From assembly GCA_009763385.1 (NCBI GenBank), contig VDCT01000090.1, forward strand, positions 124,001-188,000: DNA of 64,000 nucleotides, written 5' to 3'. The translations under genes were made by a program, and so were the position numbers. This DNA comes from Coix lacryma-jobi var. lacryma-jobi. Its lineage: Eukaryota; Streptophyta; Magnoliopsida; Poales; Poaceae. Below the pieces are notes generated by a model. The model saw only the letters and a program-made list of their open reading frames with translations, made no database searches and was not told the origin of the DNA. This document shows positions 11,626 through 23,835 of this stretch, piece after piece (the stretch's first letter is position 1; each line of letters begins with the position of its first letter).

Positions 11626-12822
11626 TGAAATTAGCTGGTATCTGTTGTGCTAGAAATATTGTAGCCACGTACCCGGATCTAAATAGTAAGCTATCATTTG
11701 GATTATCAAATAGATATATAGGATCAGCTGCAAATGCCTTGTTTTTGTTGTTGTCAGTCCTCTGGAATTACTTGTGCTACAAATTACAGGAAGTATGTTG
11801 TCTTTTCACCACGGATAATCTCAGCTAAACTGTCATCTGGGATAATGGAGCAAGTAGAAGTGCCTATTTTTTTTTTTGTCAGTCCTTTGGGTTTACTTCA
11901 GATGATTTTGCTGAAGCTTTTTTTGTTGTCAGTCCTTTGGACTTCAGACATTTGGATTATAGCTGTTGCATGATCAGAAGTGGAAAACATGTAGTTTCGC
12001 GATGTCACAACTCACTATGGATTGTTCTTGAAAAATGCTGAAGGATGTATCATGTTCCTACAATGGTCGCAGAAAAACTAGGTAGTACTCCGTACGTGAT
12101 AAAACTCATAAAGGCCCAAAAAGGTCTCCCTAGTACTGGTATGCACAAGATCAGCAATAGCTACACTCCTATCAAGGTTCTTTAGTTGAAGAAAACAAGA
12201 GTTGTTTCGAAATAATCTTGAAACCATTATTCCAGTATATATCTGGTTATATTCAGTTAGAAAATTGCTGATTTGCTCTGATTAGTTCATTGAGGGAATC
12301 GGCAGGTTCCTGCATGTTCAGATTGGGCAAATTCAGCTATGGAAGAGAACCAAATCGTCGATTTGACTGAAACTGGAGTTAAGATAAAATGATTGAAACA
12401 CAAACTGGAGTTAAGATAAAATGATTGAAACACTAGGTATGACAAAGATGACAAGTTGATCAGCGGATTACATTTATATTAATCCTTGTAGTGGCAAAAG
12501 GTGCTCAAACTAGCTGGCACTCCTTGAGCAACAACTGATGTGTCAAGCACAAAACTGCTGACATTAGGCCAACATCTATACTGGTAGTGGTAGCTTAGCC
12601 TGACGCCTAGACTGCAACAAAAGTACCGAAACTAGACCACCATCTATACAGGTCGCTTAGCCTGATGCCTGAACTAGTCCTTGCTGCTGCTGAACATATT
12701 TAGTGCTGAAATTAGATCTGCTACTACTAGCTAGTATTATTCGTGCTGAAATTGGGTAGCAAGCATCGCATCGCATCAACAAAAGTGCTGAAACCAGGCT
12801 CCAAGCCTCCAAGCTCCTCCCA
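11626..12822. other. Intergenic DNA between possible exon and GeBP-like gene
   Basis: AT-rich DNA without a supportable gene. It holds related phrases around GTCAGTCCTTTGG at about 11750, 11877 and 11930, an exact 32-bp direct repeat at 12370-12401 and 12402-12433, and two related stretches containing CTTAGCCTGA at about 12592 and 12656. Part of 12480-12822 may be the 3' UTR of the minus-strand gene; I see no clear polyadenylation signal to place its end. Confidence 0.5.
12370..12433. repeat. 32-bp exact tandem duplication
   Basis: Two identical adjacent copies starting AAACTGGAGTTAAGATAAAA. Confidence 0.9.
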
Positions 12823-13536
12823 TCAGTGGCAGCAGGTTCCATCTGGCGCAGAGGACGACGACGAACTGTGCACAGTCGGCGGGAGGAGCTCCGGCCAGAC
12901 TTTGCTGGACAGGTCGTAGAGCTTCCTGTCACGACGCTCAACGCTCGGGCCACCGGAGGCGATCACCTTCTTGAACCTGCCCATGAGGTTGCGCACCTTC
13001 TTGGCGACGTCGCCGGCTGTGGCGTTCTCCCGCTTCAGGTCGACCCGGCGGCGGATGGCGTCGAGGAGCGCGGACCGAGAGCCCGGCAGACGCCCGGACT
13101 CGAGGCGCTCGCCGGCGAGCGCGGTGAGGATGCTGACCTCGTCGCAGAAGACCCAGGCCACGTTGCGCGGCGGACGCCTCTTCCGGCAGTTCGCGAGGAG
13201 CACTCCATCGGAGTCAGAGTCGGAGGAGGTGAAGACGACGGGGCCAGCCTTCGAGCCGGCCGATGACGACCTCTTACCGCTGCTCGCCTCCTGTTCGTCA
13301 TCGGACTTGGAGCTGGCCGCCGGTGACGACCTCTTCCTGCTGCTCCCCTCCTGCTTGTCATCGGAGGAGGACAGGAGGATGATGACGTCGGCCTTCGAGA
13401 CGGCCGATGACGACCTCTTCCTGCTGCTCCTGTTCCCCTCCTGCTTGTCATCGGAGGAGGACAGGGTGATGACGTCAGGCTTCGAGCCGGCCGCTGACGA
13501 CGAGGACAGAGCAGCGCCCGGCATGGTGGGCGCCAT
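12823..13536 (-). CDS. GeBP-like (DUF573) DNA-binding protein, 237 aa
   Basis: A complete single-exon frame starting in a strong plant context (GGCCATGGCG) at 13536 and ending TGA at 12823. Residues about 15-100 are a low-complexity Ser/Asp/Lys/Arg region made of about three imperfect repeats around SSSDDKQEG and RKRSS. Residues about 125-220 match the DUF573 DNA-binding domain of GLABROUS1-enhancer-binding-like proteins: a FCDEVSILTAL helix, an AGDVAKKVRNLMGRFKK segment and the RDRKLYDLSSKVWPEL end block. Family members are nuclear transcription regulators linked to leaf and hormone responses. The protein is shorter than many relatives, ending soon after the domain with a serine run. High GC and an unbroken frame, unlike the decayed neighbours, suggest a working host gene; the exact paralogue is unknown. 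Confidence 0.78.
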   Translation of the reverse strand: MAPTMPGAALSSSSAAGSKPDVITLSSSDDKQEGNRSSRKRSSSAVSKADVIILLSSSDDKQEGSSRKRSSPAASSKSDDEQEASSGKRSSSAGSKAGPVVFTSSDSDSDGVLLANCRKRRPPRNVAWVFCDEVSILTALAGERLESGRLPGSRSALLDAIRRRVDLKRENATAGDVAKKVRNLMGRFKKVIASGGPSVERRDRKLYDLSSKVWPELLPPTVHSSSSSSAPDGTCCH

Positions 13537-14333
13537 GGCCGGTCAACGGGAACTGAGCTCAAGATCCAGAGGCTGTGACTGTGTGAGTGAGAGAGAGATA
13601 TGGAGGGACGCGAGGCAGAGGCTAGATAAAGCGCGGGGGAGAGCAGAACAAGACAAGAATGCGGAGCGACGCAGACATTTGGTGCAAAAAGAACACTCTT
13701 AAGGACAGTTTAGCGTCCAAACAGCGTCTAATCTCAGTTGGTTTGGGATGAAGTTTTGTCTAGTGCTATATGACCACAAAACTTCATATATACATTAAAC
13801 CCCCACCCCCACCAAATCTTTGTTTGCGTATGATATTTGAGACTCTAAACAACACTTTAAATTAAAAACCTTTTCAATTATGTGTCCGTCTCCCAAAAAT
13901 ATAAATCTTACTTTACAAGATAAGATTAGCTAGTGTAGATAGAAAATTATATATTTAACCCTAATTTATCATTCTCTCCATATATGTGGTGAAAAGCGAT
14001 CATTGCATTCCATAACGTTATTCCCATAGATAGATAGAGTATAATAGTTTTCTAGACATGTAGTGGTATTTTAAGAGGTAGGTCATATTGTGATAGTGTT
14101 GATCTCAAGTCGACAAGTACATTATTTTGGACAATTTGAACTGCATGGTTAAATTCTTTTTAGGATAGGATGTAGATTGTATTGAGAAATACAACTTTAG
14201 TATTGACCATATCAACATCTCAGGATATTTAAAATTTTAAACTTTAAACTTCAAAATCTATAAACTTAAACAATATTGGGACTTTAAGAAATTTCAAATA
14301 GAAAAAGTCTCAACAAACTTATAGATCGTCACG
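13537..14333. other. Upstream region of the GeBP-like gene
   Basis: About 0.8 kb between the minus-strand start codon and the CACTA terminus. The proximal 150 bp contain a GAGAGAGA run and a weak TATA-like sequence (TTTATCTAG on the minus strand, about 13620). The rest is AT-rich with no gene. Confidence 0.5.
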
Positions 14334-14735
14334 CACTATGCCAGAAAAGATTATCAGTGACATCTCAATTTGTGACCAAAAACAACACGCGTCACAGATA
14401 ACCTATTAGTGACGCGAGTTCTTGACACGTGTCACTGATTAGTTACTGGTCATGCCCAGGACCAAGACGCTTCACTAATAACAGGGTATCGTGACTCTTG
14501 TATAGAACACACGTCACTGATAAAAATTGTGACGCGTGTTGTTGACATGCGTCACTGATAGATCGATCTATTAGTGACACAGGTTAAGAATATGAGTCAC
14601 AGATAAGTCTTGTGACGCGTGTTACCAAGACGCGTCACTGATAGTTGTATATATCAGTGACTCTTAGTCACAACACGCGTCACAGATAAGAAATGTGACA
14701 CGTGTTTATAGACGCGTCACTGATATGCGCATATT
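14334..14735. repeat. Left subterminal repeat array of the CACTA element
   Basis: Many copies in both orientations of a unit close to GTGACGCGTGTT...ACGCGTCACTGATA. Subterminal arrays of this kind bind the element-encoded protein in En/Spm. Confidence 0.85.
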
Positions 14736-15149
14736 TTTTTATTTTTTTTTAGGAACCGAAGGTGAACCCGGGCAGGAGGCCCAGCGGACCGGGTCGCCCC
14801 AAATTCCCACGTTAAGAGCCACGCCCTCCGGAAAACGTCAGCCACAGTTTTCTTCGTCCGCTTCCCAACCTTCATAAAAAAACGGAATTGCTAAGTAGCA
14901 CTCGTGTTTTTTTACCTGGCCGCACATGAATTTTTGTCCGTCACTGATAGGTGTGCGTGCACACACCGAGCGTTGGTTCCACCGTGACCTGAGTGCCAGT
15001 TCTTTAGGCTCGAGTTCCACGAGCGCCTGTGTGACCTGCTGATCAACGTACGCTGTGTGTGTCGACCATCGGATGCTCAAGCAGCGTATGCGTTCATGTG
15101 GTTTGTCCACATGTGTATGGTGTGTGTATGTCCATACGTATATGTGTAT

Positions 15150-15425
15150 AGCTGGATCTCATATTTGTGATTTTATCGTTACAGTAAAAAAATATTGTTG
15201 ATTGTCCTTCTATAGAAGAAATTGTATTCTGTTATCTGTGTTAGCCGGATCTCATATGTATGATTGTGTCATTTTGGTTGAAAAATATTGTTAATTGTTC
15301 TTCTATACAAAGAAATTGTATTTTGTTATTTGTGTTAGCCGGATCTCATATGATTATGTCGTTTTGGTTGAAAAATATTGTTAATTGTTCTTCTCTAGAA
15401 AGAAATTGTATTATGTTATTTGTGT
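15150..15425. repeat. Three ~95-bp tandem repeats inside the CACTA element
   Basis: Units beginning GGATCTCATAT occur at about 15153, 15248 and 15342, each followed by AAAAATATTGTT and GAAATTGTATT. Confidence 0.8.
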
Positions 15426-15452
15426 GTCAATTCCTTGTAAACACATGTTTTT

Positions 15453-15575
15453 CTGTCTGGTTCAAATTCGTGTGCTAATTAAAGAAAAACACATGGATTG
15501 TGTTGTCTTTTTTTTTTTCTGTCTGGTTCAAATTCGTGTGCTAATTAAAGAAAAAACACATGGATTGTGTTTCTT
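15453..15575. repeat. Two ~66-bp direct repeats (CTGTCTGGTTCAAATTCGTG)
   Basis: Near-identical copies start at 15453 and 15519, separated by a poly-T run. Confidence 0.8.
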
Positions 15576-15759
15576 AGTCTGCCCAGATTTAGCTGTTAAG
15601 TGCAAAAAAAACACACACAGTTTTTGGCTGCTGAAATTCGTGTGTTTTTTAGCACAAAACACTCATGTGTTAGCTGCCTTAAAAACACACAAATTTTAAC
15701 TAGACAATCTCAAAAACTAAAAAAAATCCTCAATCCTATCTTCTCTTCTGTCCATCCTC
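15576..15759. other. AT-rich link in the CACTA element
   Basis: Nothing recognisable apart from several short AAACACAC and TGTGTTTT phrases. Confidence 0.4.
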
Positions 15760-16330
15760 TCCCACAGGCCCGATGCAAGCCTCTCCTCCGCCGTCGCGCC
15801 GCCTCAATCCTCGTTGCTCCCCGCGCTCCCGTCTCCTGGCGTCCGAGCGATGACGACGGTCGCAGCAGGTGCTCAGCGGTGACCGCCATGGCATGGAGGT
15901 CCCCCGGCGCCCTGGTACGACAGTCTCCAAGTGCGTGCTCGGCTTCTGCAACCGTCCTCCTCCTCCTCCTCCCTAGCATGTCAGCCATGCCAGCGCCGCC
16001 AGCTCGCAGCGCTAGGCGCTGGCAGGGAGCGGTGGCGCTCCCGATTTGCGGCGGTGGCGTAGCGCCTCGCGTGCCCACCGGCGCCGGTCGTTGTCGGCCA
16101 CGGCACGACGCGACCGGTCCCTGCTGGTGGCCACCAGCGTACCTTCCACGCGGCGCAACCCCTTTCTCTGCTCCGCGCTACAGGAAACCCTAGCTGCCTG
16201 TGCTAGAGCCCGTGACAGCCTAGCACCGACCCCACCCCCAGCGCATCGGTGCCTTGTTCCCACGGGACGTGCTTAGCGGCGGCGGCGGCCACCATGTCGC
16301 TGTCTCTCCGACAACTGCCTGGACGACGAG
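15760..16330 (+). other. GC-rich exon-like segment, possibly captured gene DNA
   Basis: A block of high GC in an AT-rich surrounding, ending in a possible splice donor (GACGACGAG then GTAGAC, about 16329). Frames are open on both strands, as expected of GC-rich DNA, and none is recognisable. A short ATG frame at about 16294 (MSLSLRQLPGRR) leads into the donor. It may be a 5' UTR or first exon picked up by the transposon; this is inference. Confidence 0.3.
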
Positions 16331-16966
16331 GTAGACTCCCATCCCCTTCAATGAGATTATCAATTTTTTTACTGTATGCCTGACCTCTCCACTCCAATGA
16401 TATTTCCATCCAGTTTTGCAATGCGAATGGACTGAGGTTTCATGCCTTGGAATAAAAAAAATGCTTGTTAAGAAATGCATGGGAAATGGAAGATGAGTTT
16501 GTATTTATCTGTTGTTAGGATAGACAAGCTGTAATGCTACTTTGATGTTCGTATAAAATAGTAGGCCTCTGATGTTTCACTTGCCCTGCAATTGCTGCTT
16601 ATTGTATCTCTGTCTTTGTTAAACATTGTAACATACCTGATGAAATAGATGACCATTGAACAACCTGCTCAACTCAATCTAACTTTAGCTTTACTTCCAC
16701 TTTTAATCTCACAGTCTGAAACAGAGACCTTGTACAAATTTATTCTCTAGTAGTGAATAGTGATGGCCATATCTCATTTGCATGCCCAGATTGTGTTAGC
16801 TGTGTAGCAGTATCGCTATAATATGATGGCATGAATACCAATGCACCAAATCCTATTTTCTCTTTTTTAAATATTTCTTCCCATGTATACATACACTACC
16901 GCAGATCATTTCTCTCCCCTACGGTTGAGAGCAATCCTGTCGGTGCGCACCCTCCTCCGTCATGGG
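16331..16966. other. Intron-like AT-rich DNA in the CACTA element
   Basis: No gene or repeat recognised. Confidence 0.4.
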
Positions 16967-16974
16967 AGCTGGGG

Positions 16975-17486
16975 TAAGGATGGCAACGGGTCGGATTCGG
17001 ATCGGATGAGTCTCCGTGCACCCAAACCGAAACCCAACTCAAAACCCGAACCCGCCCCGAAAACCGATTCGGGTGAAAATCCATCACCATAACCAAACCC
17101 GCGGATACCCGAAACCCGATTGGATACCCAAGACCTGTTTTGTGTTACACTACTAAGAGCAATAAGTACTTTCTATAAATATATATGTGATATATATATA
17201 TACATATCCACATGTATAATTAAGAGACAATAAATAATAAATAATTTCATAAGTCAACTTAGAATAAATGTAATAATCTAAGTAAACAATTTATTATTAG
17301 TACATTATAAAACATGAATTTTTATTCCAAACGGATGGTATCCACGGGTGAAAAACCAAAAGCGAACCCGATAGGTTTCGGAGCCCCGAACCCGAAAACC
17401 ATGGGTGAAAAACCGTCCCCAAATCCAAACCCGCTAGACCCGAAACCCGCGGATATCCGATCCGAAACCCAACCGTTGCCATCCGT
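16975..17486. mobile_element. Non-autonomous hAT-type element, 512 bp
   Basis: It is flanked by a perfect 8-bp repeat AGCTGGGG (16967-16974 and 17487-17494). The ends are inverted repeats, GGATGGCAACGGGTCGG on the left and the inverse of GGATGGCAACGGTTGGG on the right. GC-rich ends rich in AACCCG surround an AT-rich core (about 17140-17320). No transposase. An 8-bp duplication with terminal GGATGGCAACGG is typical of a widespread hAT group. Confidence 0.9.
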
Positions 17487-17529
17487 AGCTGGGGCATTCC
17501 CCGCGTGCAACCCAATACCGTCCGGGATT

Positions 17530-17925
17530 GTCTCTCCCGTCGGTGGACACCGTCACGGGCCTGCTGCGCGCCCTTGTCACGCGCGCTGGCCCAGCCAAAA
17601 GAGAGAGGGACATAAGGAAAGCGCGGAATTCTCTGAAAAATTTCCGCCGCACGCGCCACCCCATTCCCATCCGCGCCCGAGACCTCCTCCCCCCCTTCCC
17701 CCAAAATCCTTTCTTCTCCTGGCTGCTCACCATTGAAATCGAACCCTCCGCCCAGGCCATAGCCAGCAGCGCCGCTGGCCTCCGCCACCTGCAACGCCGC
17801 CCACCGCCGTCTGCAGCCACCACAGGCCCGATGCCCCTCCCATCATGGTCGCATCCTGCCATCACCGCCGCCTACCCAGCTATTAGCCCTCGCCCCAACA
17901 AAGATGTGCTTCAGATCTGAATATC
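17530..17925 (+). other. Second GC-rich exon-like segment in the CACTA element
   Basis: GC-rich DNA with pyrimidine-rich, 5'-UTR-like stretches (CCTCCCCCCCTTCCCCC). A short ATG frame (MPLPSWSHPAITAAYP, from about 17831) ends at about 17920. No family recognised. It could be the promoter or first exon of the same captured gene as the COX6B exon, but nothing visible proves that. Confidence 0.3.
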
Positions 17926-19558
17926 CATGATTGTGTAGGGTATTGTTGCCTAGGCTTTTGGGGTGACCTCCAGAAAATTGGTTGTTGCTGCCATACCCAA
18001 GATGATGGTATGCAACATTGATGGTCTCCAAGAAATCTTTTCTTTTTTGTATGCAGAAATTCATTTGTTCTTTTTGGTATGCAGAATGTTATATATATTT
18101 TTGTCTCAATCAAGTTTTATTGTTTAATTTACACCAGTTGAGGGAAAATATGGTTAGAAATAATTTCTTGAGCATCCACCGTAACGTTTGTGCAAGCTTC
18201 CATTCTACAGTCCTCTCAAATCCTAAACATTCGGCTGCTTAGTTATATCTCTGATTATTTTCCTGTACTCTACGACCATTGCATCTGGTTAGTTGTCTCT
18301 GTTTTTTTTTTGTTGTTGTTCTACTCAGCATGGAAGTATTAATGCTTTATTTTATAACAATGATTTCCCATGTTAACTCTGCATTACCATTATCGTTCTA
18401 ATGACAAATTATTCATTGATTTGCATCTGAAATATTAGTTCCATACTTTATATAACACAGTGGATAGAATTTAGTGGTTCAGTGTTTTAGTAGGACTCAC
18501 ATGACACTACACATAAGTGTTAGTTTTTTTAGTAGGACTGCTTGTGGTTCACTGATTATGAAGGGATGAACATTTAGTTATTATATCTATTAATGGCAAA
18601 CCTGTATTGAAGGTCAAGAGCACTCGCAAAATAGGCAATTATCCCATCATATTGTCAATCCTATAGTTAAGCCTTTATAGCTGCTCTGAAATTCTTGATT
18701 GAAATTTAGAGCGGCAGATGAAGTTTCCATTATATATCCTTATCTGTGCTGCAGCAGCAAGATCCATGCACAAAAATGTCCAGTGTTACCAAAGTACTTA
18801 ATGAGGATTTAAGTTTCACTGACTGATGCAGTCCTTTAATCATTGAGCAGATAAGTGAGAGGGGCAAGTGATGTCTCCAACATTGTTGAGATGAGAGTCA
18901 GGCGCCCAAAGAAAAGATGAGGACTATTATGTGGTAACTGGTGAGTGTTGCAAGTACTTTGTGGAGGCAACAACCAAATATATTAATCTAATCTATAGCT
19001 CACCTTCTATGGCCACGTCTAGTTTTGGATTCTTTAGCTGTGTGCTGTTGGTCCTTCCTGTCAGTAGATTCTGCATGTTTCATGCCTTAAATAAATAACT
19101 GAAAGTTGTGAACATATTATTTACCTAGGAAATGACTTTGCTATCAATTGTTTGGGTGCTTGCGTGTGATAACCAGTCTGATTGTTGTAGAAAATGACTG
19201 CTTTTCCTAAATATAGTTAGCTCCCTGTATGACATGGTTCCATAAACTGTGTTTTTTACGAGTTATCTGAACTGACTGTATCACTTGATTAGGTTCCCTT
19301 GAATTCGGTGTTATCGATATTGACAATGTGGTTTACTGTTCTGCACAGGTAATATAGCAGCTAACAGAATTCTTCGATGCCTTCCAACTTTTCATCCTTC
19401 CTCTGAGGTTTACTGTGAACAACAATATGCACATTTTGGTTATGGTTGTGTCAACCTACATGTCTTCTAATGAGCATCACAGAAATCAGTTTATACGTTC
19501 TTAGACAAAAAAAATATATCATACTGATTATGTTTTTGCTTCATTCTCAGAGCTATAG
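17926..19558. other. Intron-like AT-rich DNA upstream of the solo LTR
   Basis: About 1.6 kb without a gene. It ends with an acceptor-like TTCATTCTCAG (to about 19550) just before the solo LTR. Confidence 0.45.
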
Positions 19559-19563
19559 TTATT

Positions 19564-22500
19564 TGTAACGTAACGGCTCTAATCCCATGGCCCACTGATC
19601 ACCGTCAACCACTGACAGTCGATCCGTACAGCCAAGAGGTTAGGACCGGTTCCGCTACTGGGCTACATCAGTGCCCGTTGTCCGCAGGATCATCTCACAA
19701 TTCAGTTACAATCTCTTTAACATTTTGACAAGTAACATCGGAGTAAAAGCGGAAGACTTAGATAACAATAGTTTTACAAACCAGGGTTCCACATAAAATT
19801 AAAGTGAAGTTATTACAGACCATAGTTCAAATAGATAGAGTCGGCAAGTAGCATATGACAACAACTTAAGGTAAAGATACATCACACCCAGCCCGAGGGT
19901 GAATAATCACTCATCGGCCTCATCGGCCTCCTCCTGAACAACGGTCACACAGCAGGGTCCAAGGCATACTGAGGAATCTGCCATACCTGCAACATGGGTA
20001 ATAAAACCCTGAGTACAAAGGTACTCAACAAGACTTAACCGACTAAAGAAAAAGGAGAAGACTCAGGAATGCAGGCTTAGGGTAGTCAAGGTAAGGCTTA
20101 AGCAAGATCAAGTATTTTGCAGAAAAACATTTTGTAAACCTTATTTATTTTTGAAAGATTCGGTATTCCTCAATTCCTCATCATTCATGATTCATTTTAT
20201 ATTTCGAAACATTCCTAGTTGAGAACCACTCTCCATTGAGAGTCAATGTAACAAGTCTCCATAACCGAGGAGCAACGTTAATCCGGATAAAGAATACTCA
20301 GCTGAGGATCCCTATTCACACTGCAGATGTAGCACCCAAGCTTGCATATGCCAACTCGTCTACCACGATTCCTCCATTATTGGGCCCGGTCCTACGCCAC
20401 CCGGAAGTACAGTACACCACTACAATCCGGGACTCTAACCCACGTGGGTACATGCTACTTCCGCCATCTCTCCACTCCCAGTGCGGGGTTGTCGGTCCAA
20501 TAATGGATTTCTCGGAGCCAGAGCTTTCCGTAGTATGTGAATAGTTGCAAGTCCTGCCCCAGCAGGCCCCCATACGGATGGTCCCTAATTTTCCAGCCAG
20601 CAACTGTCCTTGGTTATATCTCACCCAAGCGCAACAGTCCTGTCAGTTTTTCAACCCGTCCCGGTCGGTGTCAACTGTCGAGTCCCGGACTACGACATGA
20701 CGGCACCGTACGCAAGGACAACCTCTCCTTCCCATTGACTAAGTACGGATCCGATACTTAGCAATAGTGGGAGTAAACCAGAAATCCCATAAATATTCTT
20801 AAGTGATCACACTTTTGAAATTGGCATTTTTATTGCAAATCTATTGTATAGCATTGCTAAGCATTTTGCAACTAGTTTTTGAAAGCAGGTATCGGGTGTA
20901 TCAGTGGTCAAGGTGGATAATGCATCAGATAGGATATCACCCAACTCCTATAAACCTAATGCAGTAATTTAACTCAAAAACATTTAAGGAAATCATTTTA
21001 TAAAATTCAAGGGTAGGGTTAAATGCACCGGGGCTTGCCTTGGATGGCAAAAAGGACGGACTCGGGGTTGGAGTAGGTGTCGAAGCTCGGGGTCGCCTCG
21101 GGGACAGATCCTTCGGTGGCTACCTCGACTTCAGGTTCTTCTTCGTCAACTATACGGATGCAATGATGAATGCTCATGAGAATGATGATATGGACTTAAG
21201 GTGCCAGACAATTCCACTGATTCTAGATTACTTTTAAGCAAGGCATGATTGAATTCTAGGTTGAGCATAAAAGGTAATCATTTCTTCCTTAAGCAATATT
21301 GATTAACTAGCCCTTAATATAATTATCCTAAGCACCAACCAAACATAGCATCACAACATCATAGACCACAGGGTAGGGGTCTATGAACATCAATCAATCC
21401 AAAGATCACATCATCAACACTTATTACCAACCCTAATCCATCTTTTCTATTTTCTTATTTATTTAAAAGGTCATTTTATGAAGTTGCTCCAAAAATTACC
21501 AAATTAATCACATAAGTTCATTATGGTGTAGATAGATGGCAAAACAAATTTCATAATTTTTGGAGGTCATTAAGGTGCTCAAATAAAATCAGACATTAAT
21601 TAGCAAAAGGCACTATTTAACAATTAAAATAAAAGCTCAAAAATCAACTTGTTCCAAAAGACTTCAAAATTTTACCAGAGACTAAACATGGCATAAGAAG
21701 CTCACAAAAATTTGTCTCATGATTTTTTGGAGTTATAAATCACTCTCCAAAAATACCAAAACCTTCATTTTTCAATTAAAAGGGGAATTTTATATTTTCA
21801 AATTTTTGCACAAAACTCAAGTTTCATATTTTTATAAAATACTTCAGAGCATAAAGAGTCTACCACAAAAAGTTCAGAATTTTTGGATGCACACAGAAAA
21901 TCATACAAAAAAAGAAAACAGAACACTATTCACATCTCTCAGAAAAAGAGAAGAGCACTGTGCTCGGTCTAAGAAAAGGACTGAGCTCGGGCTCGCGAAA
22001 TGCGCGGGGCTCGGGCGAAACGGAGAATTGAGGCCTCGGTCCGAGAGCCGGACTCGGGCGAGACGGAGAGCATGCGTCGCCGAGGCTTGGGGCTCGTCGA
22101 AGCGGAGGAACACGGCTCTGTCCGAGACCTGACTGGGAGGGCTCGGGCGAAACGGAGTTGAAGCAGAGGCCGAAGGCTCGGATGCTTACCACGTGTCGGA
22201 GGCAGGTCCTCGAGGTGGAGGCTCGACTTGTTCTCGAGGGTGAGGCTCGACTCGAGGGTGAGGCTCGACACGAAGGTGAGGCTCGACACGCTCGAGGGAG
22301 AAGATGACCGTGGCGGCGCTCCGGCGGTCCGGCGGTCCTGAGCAACAACAGCGACCGCAAGGGGTCAGTCAGAGACGCAAAGGAGTAAGGAAGGTGATGA
22401 GGGGGTCAGTGGAGGATGATCAAGGCCGGAGGCGGCGAATTCCACGAACCCGAGCTCGCCGGGTTTTTGCCGGAGATGGGGACGGCGAGCTTACGCCGGG

Positions 22501-23814
22501 CGACTGAGGGCGGTAGGGATGAAATTGAAGGGTGGGAAAGCTTCACGGGCTCAAGGCGGAGCTTTCGGGCTAGCTGGTGGAGAGGCGGAGTGTCTGGAGA
22601 GCTCTGGCCACGGTGGCGGAGGTGGATGCGGAGGTCGAAGCTCCGGCGGCTTATATAGCCGCGGCTATGGGACGGTAGAGAGCTCGAGGTCACGCGGTTA
22701 AGGTTTGCGGGGGCGTGCGCACTCGATTGCGCTCTGGCGGATAAGCTGGCGCGCAGCCGGGGCTCGGGCGCGATGCTCGGCCGGCGATGGCCACGCGGCG
22801 GCGGCGGCTGGGCACTGTAGGGGCCGAGAGCGATGGTCAGCGCTCGCGTGCGAGCGCGGAGGGAACAGGGGAACATCGGTGGCAGGTTGGTGGCGCGTGG
22901 GGAGCAGCCGCCTGCGCTGCAGCCGCAGCGCCGGCGCCATGGCCGGGCCCCCCCTGGCCTCTGGCTCTACGGGAAGAAGAACAGTGCTAGGGTCTAGGGT
23001 TTGACTTTTGGCTGGTTTCTGAATTTTGCAAAAAATCTCCCAAAATTTGAACTGTGCGACAAAAACTCAAAACACCAAAGTTGTTCAGAAAAGTGAGATC
23101 TACAACTTTGTCAATATGAACATTTTCAAATTCCAAATAGTTTTTGAACTACATTCAAAAACAGAAAAGGAGACACTTTTCAAATTTGATTCAAATCAAA
23201 ATTACTTTGGATTTCAAACTGAAACTTGAACATCTTCCAATAAGAAAGTTATTCCATTTGTCAAAACCTACAACTTTGCTAATATACACCTTTTCTGAAA
23301 CTCAATAGTTTTTGAATATTTTTAAAACCGAAAAGGGGACAAAAACTGGAATTTGAATGAATTTGAAATTACTTCAAATTTTATATAGAAACATAGAAAT
23401 CTGTAAATACCAAAGTTGTTCCTCTTGATCAGATTCGCAACTTTGCTTTTTGAACCAACTCAAAATTTTGAATTTTGAAAAAGTTATTAAAAAGGGAATA
23501 AATCCAGGATTTGGGATTTTAGGGTTTTGCAAAAGGAAACTCAATTCGAATCTGATTTTTGAACTTTGATCAAAGCAACAAACATCAGGGCACTGAATTT
23601 GAACAAGAATTACATAGAACTAGGCACAGAGGTGAAATTACCATTTTGCCCCTATAGGAAGAAGTGGGCTAATAAGGGTTTTTGCAATAGGGGTACATCA
23701 CATAAAATGATACACTAAGCAAATGCATACACATGAAATCATGATCAAGATGATTAATGATGCTAATGATGATATGTCAAGTTAATTACATGCTTAAACA
23801 CCAGAGGTGTTACA
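19564..23814 (-). mobile_element. Solo LTR of the Tekay-like chromovirus (4,251 bp)
   Basis: This is the same family as the LTR at 2277-6357 in opposite orientation. Its minus-strand start (TGTAACACCTCTGG) is at 23814 and its end at 19564. It is flanked by a perfect 5-bp target duplication TTATT (19559-19563 and 23815-23819). There is no internal region, so it formed by recombination between the two LTRs of a full element. The minus-strand TATA box is at about 22651-22658. ORFs inside it (for example 22406-22876) are LTR sequence. Confidence 0.93.
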
Positions 23815-23835
23815 TTATTCAGGTTTCCAATCCAG

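Noticed and set aside
12826..13702. Plus-strand ORFs of 146 and 243 codons
   Set aside because: Shadows of the minus-strand GeBP-like gene in GC-rich DNA; only the minus frame shows a known domain.
15600..16276. ORFs of up to 197 codons on both strands in the CACTA element
   Set aside because: High GC, no recognisable motif, open in several frames at once; kept only as an exon-like segment.
22406..22940. ORFs of 80-156 codons
   Set aside because: Part of the solo LTR; the same GC-rich segment as in the other LTR.
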